DNA from: Actomonas aquatica
Lineage (GTDB): Bacteria > Verrucomicrobiota > Verrucomicrobiia > Opitutales > Opitutaceae
Reading direction: 5' to 3'
NCBI RefSeq assembly: GCF_019679435.2
Contig: NZ_CP139781.1
Span: forward strand, 2,356,001-2,420,000
Length of the DNA stretch: 64,000 nucleotides
Below are positions 15,779 through 24,599 of the stretch, piece by piece. Position numbers and translations under genes: made by a program. Below the pieces are notes generated by a model, which was not told the DNA's origin, did not search any database, and was given only the letters and a program-made list of their open reading frames with translations. Position 1 is the stretch's first letter; each line of letters opens with the position of its first letter.

Positions 15779-16969
15779 TCACTGGAAAAACTCGGCCGGA
15801 TTCACCGTGATGGTCGAAGCCACCGCCTCGCCGTCGCGCAGGGCCGGCACAAACACCATCTCTTCCACCACATCGCGCACCATCGGCGGGATCACCGCCA
15901 ACTCGTCATGCAAACGGATCAAGCGACCTTTCTCGTCGAGGTCGACCTGGACCGGAAAATCAAGATCGGCGCCATTCTCACGCTCCAGCAGGGCTCGCGG
16001 AATCAGCGACCACGCCGGCGCGGCCGAAACGGTTTCACCGCGATGCTCCCCGAGATGAGCCAACCGCACATACTCGCGGGCTTCCTCGTCGGTGACCGCG
16101 TAACGTTTTTCCGAGAGATTGGTCGGCAGCTCCTCCGCCCGCAGGAAGAGGTGCAGGCGGGAGTCCTTGACCTCATAACCCGGCGGAATGCCACGCCGCA
16201 TGATTTCAATTTCCCGCGGCTTCGGACCGATGTCCCCGAGTTTGTGCGTAAAGCTGATATCGCTGAGTTCCCCTTCCTTGCTGAAACGCACCACCACCAC
16301 GCCCTGCACATCCTTGAGCGGCGTCGCGGAGGAGACCTCAAACTTCAAACGCACCGCATCGAACTCCGGCGCCTTGCGCGCCGGACCAGGCAAGCCACCA
16401 TTCGAGGCCGCCACCGACCACATGTCGGATTGAAACTGTTGAGCCTCAACGAATGCGGAGAAGATATCGGTTGAGATCAGCATTTGCTGTTCCGCCGAGG
16501 GGGCGTCCGCACTCACCGAGTTGGGGTCGGCGGGCGTGGCATCGCGCCGCAGGTCCATTTCAGCCTCCGCCGCGCGGTCCGCGGCAAAGTCCTGCAGTGC
16601 GACTTGATTGCGCATCTGTTCGCGGGTCGGGTCCGCCGCTGGCGAAAAACAACGTTCCACCTTCAGGTCCGCCACCGTCACATCCGTGGCGCTAACTTTC
16701 GTGGTCGGCTTGAGCCGCAGGCCGGACGTCTGACGCAAGTTTAAGCGTTCGCCCGATTCGAGTTGGATGCTTCGCCCATCCACTCGCCGCACGGGAACAA
16801 GCTCATTTCCTTGGCGCACGGTTAGTTCCGTGCCGACAAACAACACGTGATCGCGCGTCGGCGCCGGACGGGATTCAATCACCTTAGGGTCAGCCGCGTG
16901 GGACAGGCTCAACAAGCAGCCACTGCCCAGGACCAACCGCACCAAGTTTCGGGGTAAGTAAAACAGCAT
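15779..16969 (-). CDS. Secreted protein with TonB C-terminal-like domain
   Basis: 396 aa. The N-terminal signal peptide is LVRLVLGSGCLLSLSHA with a cut after AHA. The middle (residues 100-160) is acidic/Ala-rich. The last 70 residues (QVDLDEKGRLIRLHDE to FVPALRDGEAVASTITVNP) look like the energy-transducer TonB C-terminal domain, repeated more weakly around residues 200-270. There is no TonB transmembrane anchor or Pro-rich linker, so it is not a working TonB. It lies 186 bp downstream of the giant delta-60 gene on the same strand, with terminator-like hairpins between them. Function unknown. Confidence 0.6.
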   Translation of the reverse strand: MLFYLPRNLVRLVLGSGCLLSLSHAADPKVIESRPAPTRDHVLFVGTELTVRQGNELVPVRRVDGRSIQLESGERLNLRQTSGLRLKPTTKVSATDVTVADLKVERCFSPAADPTREQMRNQVALQDFAADRAAEAEMDLRRDATPADPNSVSADAPSAEQQMLISTDIFSAFVEAQQFQSDMWSVAASNGGLPGPARKAPEFDAVRLKFEVSSATPLKDVQGVVVVRFSKEGELSDISFTHKLGDIGPKPREIEIMRRGIPPGYEVKDSRLHLFLRAEELPTNLSEKRYAVTDEEAREYVRLAHLGEHRGETVSAAPAWSLIPRALLERENGADLDFPVQVDLDEKGRLIRLHDELAVIPPMVRDVVEEMVFVPALRDGEAVASTITVNPAEFFQ

Positions 16970-17015
16970 GGCGGGTTCGTGGAATGTAGGACCTGCCCCC
17001 CGTATGAAAAGAGAA

Positions 17016-17061
17016 GACCGCCGCAGACGAAACTTTCATTCGTTTCATCGCCGCGGCGGTC
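17016..17061 (-). terminator. Imperfect hairpin followed by T-rich tract (minus strand)
   Basis: GACCGCCGC (17016-17024) pairs with GCGGCGGTC (17053-17061), and an inner GAAAC/GTTTC stem adds five pairs. Read on the minus strand, the hairpin is followed by TTCTCTTTT. This fits a rho-independent terminator downstream of the delta-60 gene. Confidence 0.6.
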
Positions 17062-17075
17062 CTGCTGCCCACAAA

Positions 17076-17120
17076 GGGCGGGTCGGCATTCGAAGTCCCT
17101 TCCGATCAGCCGACCCGCCC
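17076..17120 (-). terminator. 12-bp inverted repeat downstream of the delta-60 gene
   Basis: GGGCGGGTCGGC (17076-17087) and GCCGACCCGCCC (17109-17120) form a perfect 12-bp stem with a 21-nt loop, 36 bp beyond the stop codon of the delta-60 gene. It has no strong T-run, so it may act together with the next hairpin or be a member of the GGTCGG palindrome family. Confidence 0.5.
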
Positions 17121-17155
17121 GAGCTCTGGTTTTCCTCTACGAAGCGACGCCGGCT

Positions 17156-20100
17156 CTACGGCGCCACTTCGTAAATCTCGATGAGGCCGTCGCGGCCGTC
17201 TTCGCTGCGGGGCTGCAACTGCACCGTGTAGGCGCCCGGTGCCAGTTCGACCAACACCGCCGCATCGGCCGCGTCCGTTGCCAGCGCGAACGCACCGACA
17301 GCCGCCGTCTGCGTTGCAATCACCGTCGCGGTTGCACCGCCGTCGAGCGGCGTGGCCCAGTCTTCGTTGCGAGCGATCAGCTCACCGGCAGCGTTGCGCA
17401 CATCGATGGCCACATCCGCGAGCGCCGTGCTCACGCCGTAGTCCTCCAGCGTCGGGCCGATGCCGCGAATGAGCATCGTCTTGCTGGCATTGCCTTCGAT
17501 CACGAAGCCCACGATGAGGCTGTCCTCGCCGTCCCCGGCGCGACTGAGCGCGGAGAGGTTGACCAGTCGGTCCGCCACATCGACGGCGCCGAGGTCATAC
17601 ACCTCCGCCAACACGATGCCCCCGGCACTGGCTTCGTCGTTGATCGCCAGCGTGTAGGGGCCGGGCGCCAACACCGGCGCGAGCACGGCATCGGCACTGC
17701 CCGGCGTGAGGCTGAACGCTCCGGCTTGGGCAAACCAATCGCGCATCTGCGGGCTGCTTTGCCAACCGGTGTTCACGGCCAGCTCCGCGCCCTCGGCGTT
17801 GTGCAACGCGAGCCGCGGCGATTCCAGTTCTCCGGCGCCGAGATACGGCGCGAGCCCCGGTCCCACCGCGCGCAGCAAGACGCGGCGCGGCGCACTGCCT
17901 TCAACGACAAACCCCACCGTGATGACGTCGTCGAGCTCCAGCGAGACGCGCGTGGAGAGGTTGCGCAGACGACTGCCCAGGATGTCGATGCCGCCGTCGC
18001 CAGGATCGCCGCCGCCGTTGCCCCCCTCACCGCCGCTGCCGTCGGGATTCACCGTGATGCCGTCGCCACCCGGTAACCAATCACCGAGATCGCCGGTGAT
18101 CGCCCCAAAGCGCGTCGGCAAGGTGGAACCATAACCGTAGCCCGAAGGCTGCGTGCCGATGAAGTGCCGGTAGTATTCACGCACCGACCCCGAGCCAAAC
18201 TGCGTCGCCGAAGTCAGGGTGCGCACCCGCAGCACGTATTCTCCTTCGATCGGCAATACGTTGCCTTCCCAGCGCCAGACGGAACTGCCGTCACGCCGCC
18301 ACGCAAAACCGCGTTCGCTCCAGGTTTCCCCGTCGGTGCTCACCGCAAGACTCACCGCGTTGGCACTGGCGCCACCACCGGTTTGCACCCAGGTGAGTCC
18401 GCGGCCGTCGTCATCGACCAACAAGGCTTGGCCAAACGCGTTGGCCGCATTGGTGCGGGCAAGCAGCGCCCGCGACGCGCCGGCAAACCGCGTGAAACTG
18501 CCGCCCGCCACCAGGCGACCTTCGCGGTCGATGGTGAGCGCGCGCACCGTGCCGTTGGTGGCCGGGTTGCCCGCGACCGCGAGCGTCCCGTCGTCACCCA
18601 ACACCGCCAACTTCGGACTGGTGCTGCCATTCACCGTCGTGAAGTCGCCACCCACGCCGATCAGGCCATCGGCCCGCAGCACGACCGAATACACCCGGCC
18701 GTCGAAGCTCGGCGTAAACGTCGTATCGAGCGCACCGGTGTCATCGAACCGCGCCAGATAAGCGCGCGCCGAGCCATTCGCCGTGGTGAAGGCGCCAGCC
18801 ACCAACACCCGCCCGGCCAGGTCCACCGCCACCGCGTCGACGGTGCCATTGACCGTGGGTGCCCAGGCGGCGTCGAGCGCACCGTCATTCCACAGACGCG
18901 CCAACCGCGTGCGTGACGCGCCCCCGACCTGACTGAACTCTCCGGTCACAATGATGCCGCCTTGTTGATCCAGCGCGACGCTGCGCACCGGACCGTTGAT
19001 CACCGGCGCAAAGGCCGTATCCAGGGATCCATTACTCGCCAACCGCGCGAGGCGCTGACGCGTTTGCCCGTGCAGTTGCGTGAAGGCGCCGCCGACCAGG
19101 ATTCGCCCGTCCGGCGTGGCCACCAGCGTGTTCACGTCGCCGTTGGGCGCCGGCCGGTAGGAGCCGTCGGGATTGCCATCGAGCTGCACGCGGGCGAGCG
19201 CGGGCAGATCGTTCGAGTCGAGCGTTGTAAACGCGCCGCCGAGGTAGAGCACGGCTTCGATATCGAGGCGGGTGAAGTCACCGCCGATCAGGATGCTGCC
19301 ATCGGCGCGCTCCAGCATCGCGTAGGTGCCGTCGTCCGGGTTCGGGTTGAAGGTTTGATCAATGCCGCCATCGGGCAGCACGCGAGCGACGCCTGCCCGC
19401 GCCAGACCATACTCGGCATCGTTGGGAAAGAACGCCCCAAAATCACCGCGCACCAACATCGCGCCGTCCGCCTGCACGTGCACTTCACGCACCGTCGCGT
19501 TGGGCCGCGGATCAAAGCTGGTGTCGAGCGTGCCGTCGGCATTGAGCCGGGCGAGGTAATAGACGTCCGCATCTTCGTCGGCGATCGCGTTGCCTTCATC
19601 GTCTTCGTCGCCGTCGGCATCGTCGTCGTCGTTTTCGTTGTCGGTCAGATTCGTGAAGAGCGTGAAACCGCCCGCCACGATCAGCCGACCATCGTCGAGC
19701 AGATCGAGATCCCAGACCGCACTGTTGGGCGACGGATCAAAGTCTGCATCCACCACGCCGGTGCTACTGATCCGTGCCAAACCGCTGCGCGCATAGGTGG
19801 TCGCATCGTCGTCGTTGGAGGTGACCACGGTGAACTGACCACCCATCGTAATGTCGCCATCCGGATGGATCGCGAAGGACCCCACAAAGGCATCGGTGAT
19901 CGGCGCGAAGGTGGTGTCGAGGGTGCCGTCGGCATTGAGCCGCGCAATGTAGGCCTGTCGGGTGTCGTCGTTGGTGGCGCCGTCACCGTCGTCATCGTCT
20001 TCTTCGCCGTCATCGACTTGGAAGGTCGTGAAGTTGCCGCCGATCAGCACTTTGCCGTCGGCCTGGAGCGCGGCCGCCGAAATCGAGGCCGAAGGCGCCG

Positions 20101-23100
20101 GCACCACGAAGCTGTCGTCGTAGCTACCGTCACTCAGCAGGCGCGCCGCGTAGCTCTGCTCCACGCCATCCACTTCGGTGAAGGAACCCACGATAACGAT
20201 GCGGCCGTCCGGCTGCAGCAGGATCTCCGTCACCGTCGCGTCCGGGGTCGGACGGAAGTCCGGATCGAAGGTGCCGTCGGGCCGCAGGCGCACGAGGTTC
20301 GGACCGGAGGTATTGGCGGTGTTGGTGAAGAAACCACCCAACAGCACCGAACCATCCGGTTCCTCGACCGCCGCGAAGAGACGGCCGGAGAGATCGTCGA
20401 TCTGCGTGTAGTTGGCCCCGGGCAGGTCCTGACCGTTGGCATCCAACAACGCGATGTTGCTGCGCAGGTCATCCCAAATGCCGGTCTCCACCCGATCGAG
20501 CAAGGCATGCACTGCGCCGTCGGAACGCAGGTTGAAGGAGCTGAGCACCGAACCGTCGGCCGTAAAGCGAGCCACGTTCTGCCGCGCCACACCACCGATG
20601 TCGTCAAAGCGACCGGCCGCCAGCACGTGGCCGGTGCGTTGCACGGTGAGCGCACTCACATAGCGCGCCGGATCGACCGAGGCGGTGGTTGCCCACGCCG
20701 TCGTGTCGACCCCGCTCGGCGCGTAACGCACCAACGACGTGGTCGTTCGCACGCTGCGGTCCGCCGTCGAATAAAACACCCGGAACGCGCCACCGAGCAG
20801 GTAGTCCCCATCGGCCAGCGGCAGGATCACCTGCAGACTGCCATCGGTGTTCCATTCCTCGCTGTCGTCACGCGTTCCGTCGGCGTTGAGCCGCACCAAG
20901 GAGTCGGCCAGGTCGTAAACCGTATCAGGATCCGGCGCGTAACGGTTAAACTCACCGCCCACCAGGATGTCGCCGTCGTCCATCACCTCGAGGTCAACGA
21001 CGGCGCCATTGAGCGTGGGGGTGAAGGTTTGATCCAGCGAACCGTCGGCGTTGATCCGGGCGAGGTTGTAGCGGTCGGCATCGTCGTCGGTGACGTCGTC
21101 GCCGTCATCATCATCGGCCTGCCCGTCGTCGAGTTGCAGCAGGGTGAATTCGCCACCGATCAGGATGCGACCATCGGCATCCACGACGACGGAGTTCACC
21201 ACGCCATTGGGCGCGGGATTAAAACCTTCGTCGACGTCTCCGTCGGTTTCGAGGCGCGCCACGTAAGCGCGGGTCTCCGTGCCCACGGTCGTGAATCCAC
21301 CGGCAATCAGCAGGCGGCCATCCGATTGGCGCGCGATGTCGTTCACACTCGCATTCACCAAAGGCGTCCAATCCTCATCGATGCTGCCATCGGCCAACAC
21401 GCGGGCGAGGTAGGCGCGACTCACGCCTTCATAGTCGTCGCCCGAGGTATCGGCGTCATACCCGGGCGTGAAGCCCGTGAATCCACCGCCCACCAACATC
21501 GCTCCGCTGCTCTCCCGCAACAGACTGCGCACCGTCGCGTTGGGTTGCGGATCGTAGCTGGTATCTAGACTGCCGTCCGGATTGAGCCGCGCCAAATAGG
21601 GCTGCGAGACGTCGTCGATCGTGGTGAACGCGCCGCCCACCACGAGCTTGCCGTCGTCCTGCAAGGCCAGCGCCGTGACCGAGCCGTTTAACTCCGGGGC
21701 GAAACTCGCATCCACCGTGCCGTCCGGCTGCACCAACGCCAAACCGGAGCGAGCCACGCCGGCGAAATTTGCGAACGAACCGCCCACGTAGACCGCGCCG
21801 TCGCCGCGCTGCACCGCCGCAAGCACGACGGCTTCACCGCCCGTGGTGAACTCCGCGTCAATGCGACCCGTTTCGTTCACCCGCGCTCCAAACAAACGCG
21901 TCGACGTCACGCCGGTGGTGCCGTCGTAGATGGCCACAAAGTGACCGCCCAACACGATGCCGCCGTCCTCCTGCAGCGCGATCGTATTGACCGTCCCGGA
22001 GGGCCCCACCCGGAAGGTGGTGTCGACCTGACCATCCCGTTCCAGTCGGGCAAACCCGGCTGCCGACTGCGAACTCTGCGACACGAAGGGCAGGAACTTC
22101 GTGAACTCGCCGCCCACGATCGTCGTCCCCGCGTGCTCAATCGCCAAAGCAGTCACACGTCCATCGGGCCGCGGATGATACGCCGTATCGCGCACGCCAT
22201 CGACCGACAGGCGCGCGAGAAAGAGCTGCTGCTGCAGCTCCGCTTCGCCGGTGCCACGCAGCGCCAGGAAATCGCCGCCCAGCAGGATCGAGCCGTCACT
22301 TTCGATGGCGATGGCCCGCACCAGGTTGTCGGCCGCCACATCCCAGGCCGTATCCAAACTTCCGTTACTCGCGAATCGCGCGATCCGGCCGACCGCCTCG
22401 TCGCCCGCCTGCGTAAAGGCGCCGGTCGCGATGAAGCCGCCGTCGCGCTGCGCGGCCAGCGCCAGCACTTCGTGGTTCAGCGCGGGATCAAAGCCCGCCA
22501 CCGGGGTGCCGTCTGACTCCAGCAGCGCCAGATAGTCATGTGCCGCAGGGGTGGCCTCCGGTCCGGTCGCCACGGTGCGAAACGCACCACCCACCGCGAT
22601 GCGACCATCCGCCAACACCGCCAACGCCAACACCGCGTCGCGCCAGGTCGCTTCGCCGGCAAACTGCGGCGCAAAATCGGGGTCCACGCTGCCGTCGACG
22701 CGAATGCGCACCAAACCGTGGCGCACGTGCGCGCCGCTTTCGTCGGTCACAGTGGTGAAACCACCTCCGACCAGCAGGCGGCCGGTGGCATCAAGGGCGA
22801 GTGCGCGCACCGGGCCGTCAAACGCTGGCGCAAACGCGGCATCGAGCGCCCCGTCGGGCGCAAAGCGCGCGAGGCGGTCGCGGGTCTGCGGCGCCCCTCG
22901 ACGACCGGGATGCAAACCGGTGAAGGCACCGCCCATGACGATGGCGCCGTCGGGTTGCACGAGCGCGGCATGCACGATGCCGTTGAAGTTGGGATCAAAC
23001 GCTTCGACCGGTGCCGTGGTGGCACGGCTCATCGACGCGGCGGCGAGCAGACAGAGGCTCAACCACCACGCACTCCAGCGAGGGGAAACAGGGACAAATC

Positions 23101-23107
23101 GGTTCAT
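17156..23107 (-). CDS. Giant secreted delta-60 repeat protein with tandem C-terminal domains
   Basis: 1983 aa. Signal peptide at about residues 10-30 (AWWLSLCLLAAASMSRA). I count about 27 delta-60 units of 50-65 aa, each with a core like QPDGRIVIVGSFT or DADGRILIGGEFT, predicting a very long beta-propeller or solenoid. One unit near residue 1283 is collapsed (VLYLGGAFTT without its first half), as if deleted by recombination. Three units carry Asp-rich insertions near residues 665, 1035 and 1165. Residues about 1709-1983 hold two copies of a domain with the core VGFVVEGSAPRRVLLRAVGPGL / VGFVIEGNASKTMLIRGIGP. It lies 57 bp after the outer-membrane gene, probably in one operon. Likely cell-surface or matrix protein. 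Confidence 0.88.
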   Translation of the reverse strand: MNRFVPVSPRWSAWWLSLCLLAAASMSRATTAPVEAFDPNFNGIVHAALVQPDGAIVMGGAFTGLHPGRRGAPQTRDRLARFAPDGALDAAFAPAFDGPVRALALDATGRLLVGGGFTTVTDESGAHVRHGLVRIRVDGSVDPDFAPQFAGEATWRDAVLALAVLADGRIAVGGAFRTVATGPEATPAAHDYLALLESDGTPVAGFDPALNHEVLALAAQRDGGFIATGAFTQAGDEAVGRIARFASNGSLDTAWDVAADNLVRAIAIESDGSILLGGDFLALRGTGEAELQQQLFLARLSVDGVRDTAYHPRPDGRVTALAIEHAGTTIVGGEFTKFLPFVSQSSQSAAGFARLERDGQVDTTFRVGPSGTVNTIALQEDGGIVLGGHFVAIYDGTTGVTSTRLFGARVNETGRIDAEFTTGGEAVVLAAVQRGDGAVYVGGSFANFAGVARSGLALVQPDGTVDASFAPELNGSVTALALQDDGKLVVGGAFTTIDDVSQPYLARLNPDGSLDTSYDPQPNATVRSLLRESSGAMLVGGGFTGFTPGYDADTSGDDYEGVSRAYLARVLADGSIDEDWTPLVNASVNDIARQSDGRLLIAGGFTTVGTETRAYVARLETDGDVDEGFNPAPNGVVNSVVVDADGRILIGGEFTLLQLDDGQADDDDGDDVTDDDADRYNLARINADGSLDQTFTPTLNGAVVDLEVMDDGDILVGGEFNRYAPDPDTVYDLADSLVRLNADGTRDDSEEWNTDGSLQVILPLADGDYLLGGAFRVFYSTADRSVRTTTSLVRYAPSGVDTTAWATTASVDPARYVSALTVQRTGHVLAAGRFDDIGGVARQNVARFTADGSVLSSFNLRSDGAVHALLDRVETGIWDDLRSNIALLDANGQDLPGANYTQIDDLSGRLFAAVEEPDGSVLLGGFFTNTANTSGPNLVRLRPDGTFDPDFRPTPDATVTEILLQPDGRIVIVGSFTEVDGVEQSYAARLLSDGSYDDSFVVPAPSASISAAALQADGKVLIGGNFTTFQVDDGEEDDDDGDGATNDDTRQAYIARLNADGTLDTTFAPITDAFVGSFAIHPDGDITMGGQFTVVTSNDDDATTYARSGLARISSTGVVDADFDPSPNSAVWDLDLLDDGRLIVAGGFTLFTNLTDNENDDDDADGDEDDEGNAIADEDADVYYLARLNADGTLDTSFDPRPNATVREVHVQADGAMLVRGDFGAFFPNDAEYGLARAGVARVLPDGGIDQTFNPNPDDGTYAMLERADGSILIGGDFTRLDIEAVLYLGGAFTTLDSNDLPALARVQLDGNPDGSYRPAPNGDVNTLVATPDGRILVGGAFTQLHGQTRQRLARLASNGSLDTAFAPVINGPVRSVALDQQGGIIVTGEFSQVGGASRTRLARLWNDGALDAAWAPTVNGTVDAVAVDLAGRVLVAGAFTTANGSARAYLARFDDTGALDTTFTPSFDGRVYSVVLRADGLIGVGGDFTTVNGSTSPKLAVLGDDGTLAVAGNPATNGTVRALTIDREGRLVAGGSFTRFAGASRALLARTNAANAFGQALLVDDDGRGLTWVQTGGGASANAVSLAVSTDGETWSERGFAWRRDGSSVWRWEGNVLPIEGEYVLRVRTLTSATQFGSGSVREYYRHFIGTQPSGYGYGSTLPTRFGAITGDLGDWLPGGDGITVNPDGSGGEGGNGGGDPGDGGIDILGSRLRNLSTRVSLELDDVITVGFVVEGSAPRRVLLRAVGPGLAPYLGAGELESPRLALHNAEGAELAVNTGWQSSPQMRDWFAQAGAFSLTPGSADAVLAPVLAPGPYTLAINDEASAGGIVLAEVYDLGAVDVADRLVNLSALSRAGDGEDSLIVGFVIEGNASKTMLIRGIGPTLEDYGVSTALADVAIDVRNAAGELIARNEDWATPLDGGATATVIATQTAAVGAFALATDAADAAVLVELAPGAYTVQLQPRSEDGRDGLIEIYEVAP

Positions 23108-23164
23108 AACAGGGACGGAAAACAGAGAGGTGAAATTCAGCGGAGGACCGGGACGGGACCGGGG

Positions 23165-24415
23165 TTAAAAACGGGTGGTGACGCCGATGCGCAGACCCAG
23201 ACCGCTGGCGACTTCGGCCTGCGCCTGACGGCCATCGATCTCGAGGCTCAGCTCTTCGTCGAAGTCCTCGTAGTAGGCGCTGGCGAAGAGCGAGGTGCGT
23301 TCGTTGAGCGACCACTCGCCGTCGACACTGCCGTAAATGCCGGCAAAGGTTTCGGTCATCGTGCCGCTTTGTTCGCCGATCTCGGGACTCTCGATGTCGT
23401 CGTTGATGACGAGCTTCTCGCGGTAGTTCATCGAAAGGCCGATCAGCGTGAACGTGCCGCCGCCGCTCAGCTTCAGAGACATGTTTTTAAACGGTTCCCA
23501 CCGCACCCAGGGGCCGGAGCGAAGCGTGAAGTAAGCGCCGCTCATCTGCCAGAAACCGTCGATCTGCGCACCGTCCGCAATGGTCTCAACGGTGCGCTCC
23601 ACCGGGCGGCTGCCGAGCAGCGTGGTGTTGTCGACCACGTAGGTCGTGGTGACCCCGTCGTCACCCACCACTTCGATGATGCGGGAGGACGGCGCGGTGT
23701 AACCTTCGATCGGTTCACCGTCGCTGTCGTAGTCATAGGGGACCGGGGCACCGTTCAGCGAATAGGTGTCGGTGATCACGATGAGGTCGGCCGTGGTGCT
23801 GCCGTTGTATTTGGCATTCACGTCGGACAGCCCCCACCCCGCCAGCAGGCCGAGTTGCCAGGCCTTGCGCCGCGGTGAGACCGGTTTGCCCCACTGGTAG
23901 AGCACGCGGCTGTATTCAAGATCCGGATTCACGCCCTGCGGCGTCTCCGCCTCGATCACCGCGTCGCTGGGCGACGCCGCGTAGGCATGGAACATGATGC
24001 CATCGCCCTCGGGTGTGATCTGGTCGGCGTAGTCGTAACTCCAGGTGTTGGTGAGACCGTCGGAAAACGCCTCGCCATCAGCACTTTGACCCCGCGCATC
24101 GAGCGCGACGTAACCGTCGGCATACACGCGGTTGGCCAACGAGGTGGAGTCGTCGTCCTCAAAGTCGGTGCGTATTTCGCCCATGCCACTGAAGCGCACC
24201 GAGCTGTTGCCCAGGAAGCGCAGACTCACCGAAAACTCGTTGCGATAAGGGCGCACCAGCAGCGAATCAGGAATCGCCCGAGCGTAACGCGTGAGGGCGT
24301 TTTCGACTTCCGACGGCGGTTTCGCCTCTTGGCCAAACGCGAGCGCCGGCAGCAACAGGGCAACAAAGCGAAGCACCCTCGGACAAGGGTTCAGGGCAGG
24401 ACGGGATATCATCAT
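23165..24415 (-). CDS. Outer-membrane beta-barrel candidate
   Basis: 416 aa from the tandem ATG at 24415/24412 (MMISRPALNPCPRVLRFVALL). The signal peptide ends near LPALAFGQ. The body shows alternating polar/aromatic strands (FSVSLRFLGNSSVRFSGMG, FWQMSGAYFTLRSGPWVRWEP, TSLFASAYYEDFDEELSLEI), and the protein ends GLRIGVTTRF, a C-terminal Phe as in barrel proteins recognised by BamA. The open frame runs further upstream, but those residues lie in the divergent promoter. It precedes the delta-60 gene by 57 bp and may be its outer-membrane partner. No known family recognised. Confidence 0.65.
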   Translation of the reverse strand: MMISRPALNPCPRVLRFVALLLPALAFGQEAKPPSEVENALTRYARAIPDSLLVRPYRNEFSVSLRFLGNSSVRFSGMGEIRTDFEDDDSTSLANRVYADGYVALDARGQSADGEAFSDGLTNTWSYDYADQITPEGDGIMFHAYAASPSDAVIEAETPQGVNPDLEYSRVLYQWGKPVSPRRKAWQLGLLAGWGLSDVNAKYNGSTTADLIVITDTYSLNGAPVPYDYDSDGEPIEGYTAPSSRIIEVVGDDGVTTTYVVDNTTLLGSRPVERTVETIADGAQIDGFWQMSGAYFTLRSGPWVRWEPFKNMSLKLSGGGTFTLIGLSMNYREKLVINDDIESPEIGEQSGTMTETFAGIYGSVDGEWSLNERTSLFASAYYEDFDEELSLEIDGRQAQAEVASGLGLRIGVTTRF

Positions 24416-24458
24416 GAGAGCACGGTGTGACTCGCGTTTTTTGCGAAATCCGGAACCC

Positions 24459-24516
24459 GCTGGATGAACCCGCCGGACACCGGGATGAATCCGCGCCGAA
24501 GCGGGACGAATACACG
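24459..24516. promoter_or_regulatory. Three 21-bp-phased direct repeats (GGAYGAA), candidate LytTR-type binding sites
   Basis: GGATGAA (24462), GGATGAA (24483) and GGACGAA (24504) are spaced exactly 21 bp apart. The wider units agree as SCKGGAYGAAYMCRCS. A weaker fourth unit may sit 21 bp before (TTGCGAA at 24441). LytTR-domain regulators are known to bind direct repeats separated by about two helical turns. These repeats lie between the LytS/LytTR operon and the divergent outer-membrane/delta-60 operon. Confidence 0.55.
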
Positions 24517-24599
24517 GCACTTTGTCAGACCAAGTTGAAACCCTGGTCCGGAACCACGGTCCCATACGCCCTCGCCCGATTTCAGGCGCTTCCAGTTCC

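Noticed and set aside
15779..16969. Calling this gene tonB
   Set aside because: Only the C-terminal domain resembles TonB; the transmembrane anchor and Pro-rich linker are absent and no exbBD is nearby.
18962..21568. Long plus-strand frame opposite the delta-60 gene
   Set aside because: It repeats with the same period as the delta-60 units and has no start context or domain; it is a shadow of the coding strand.
17156..23107. Periodic DNA that could look like a CRISPR or satellite array
   Set aside because: The period is that of protein repeats, units diverge at the DNA level, the frame is open throughout, and there are no cas genes.
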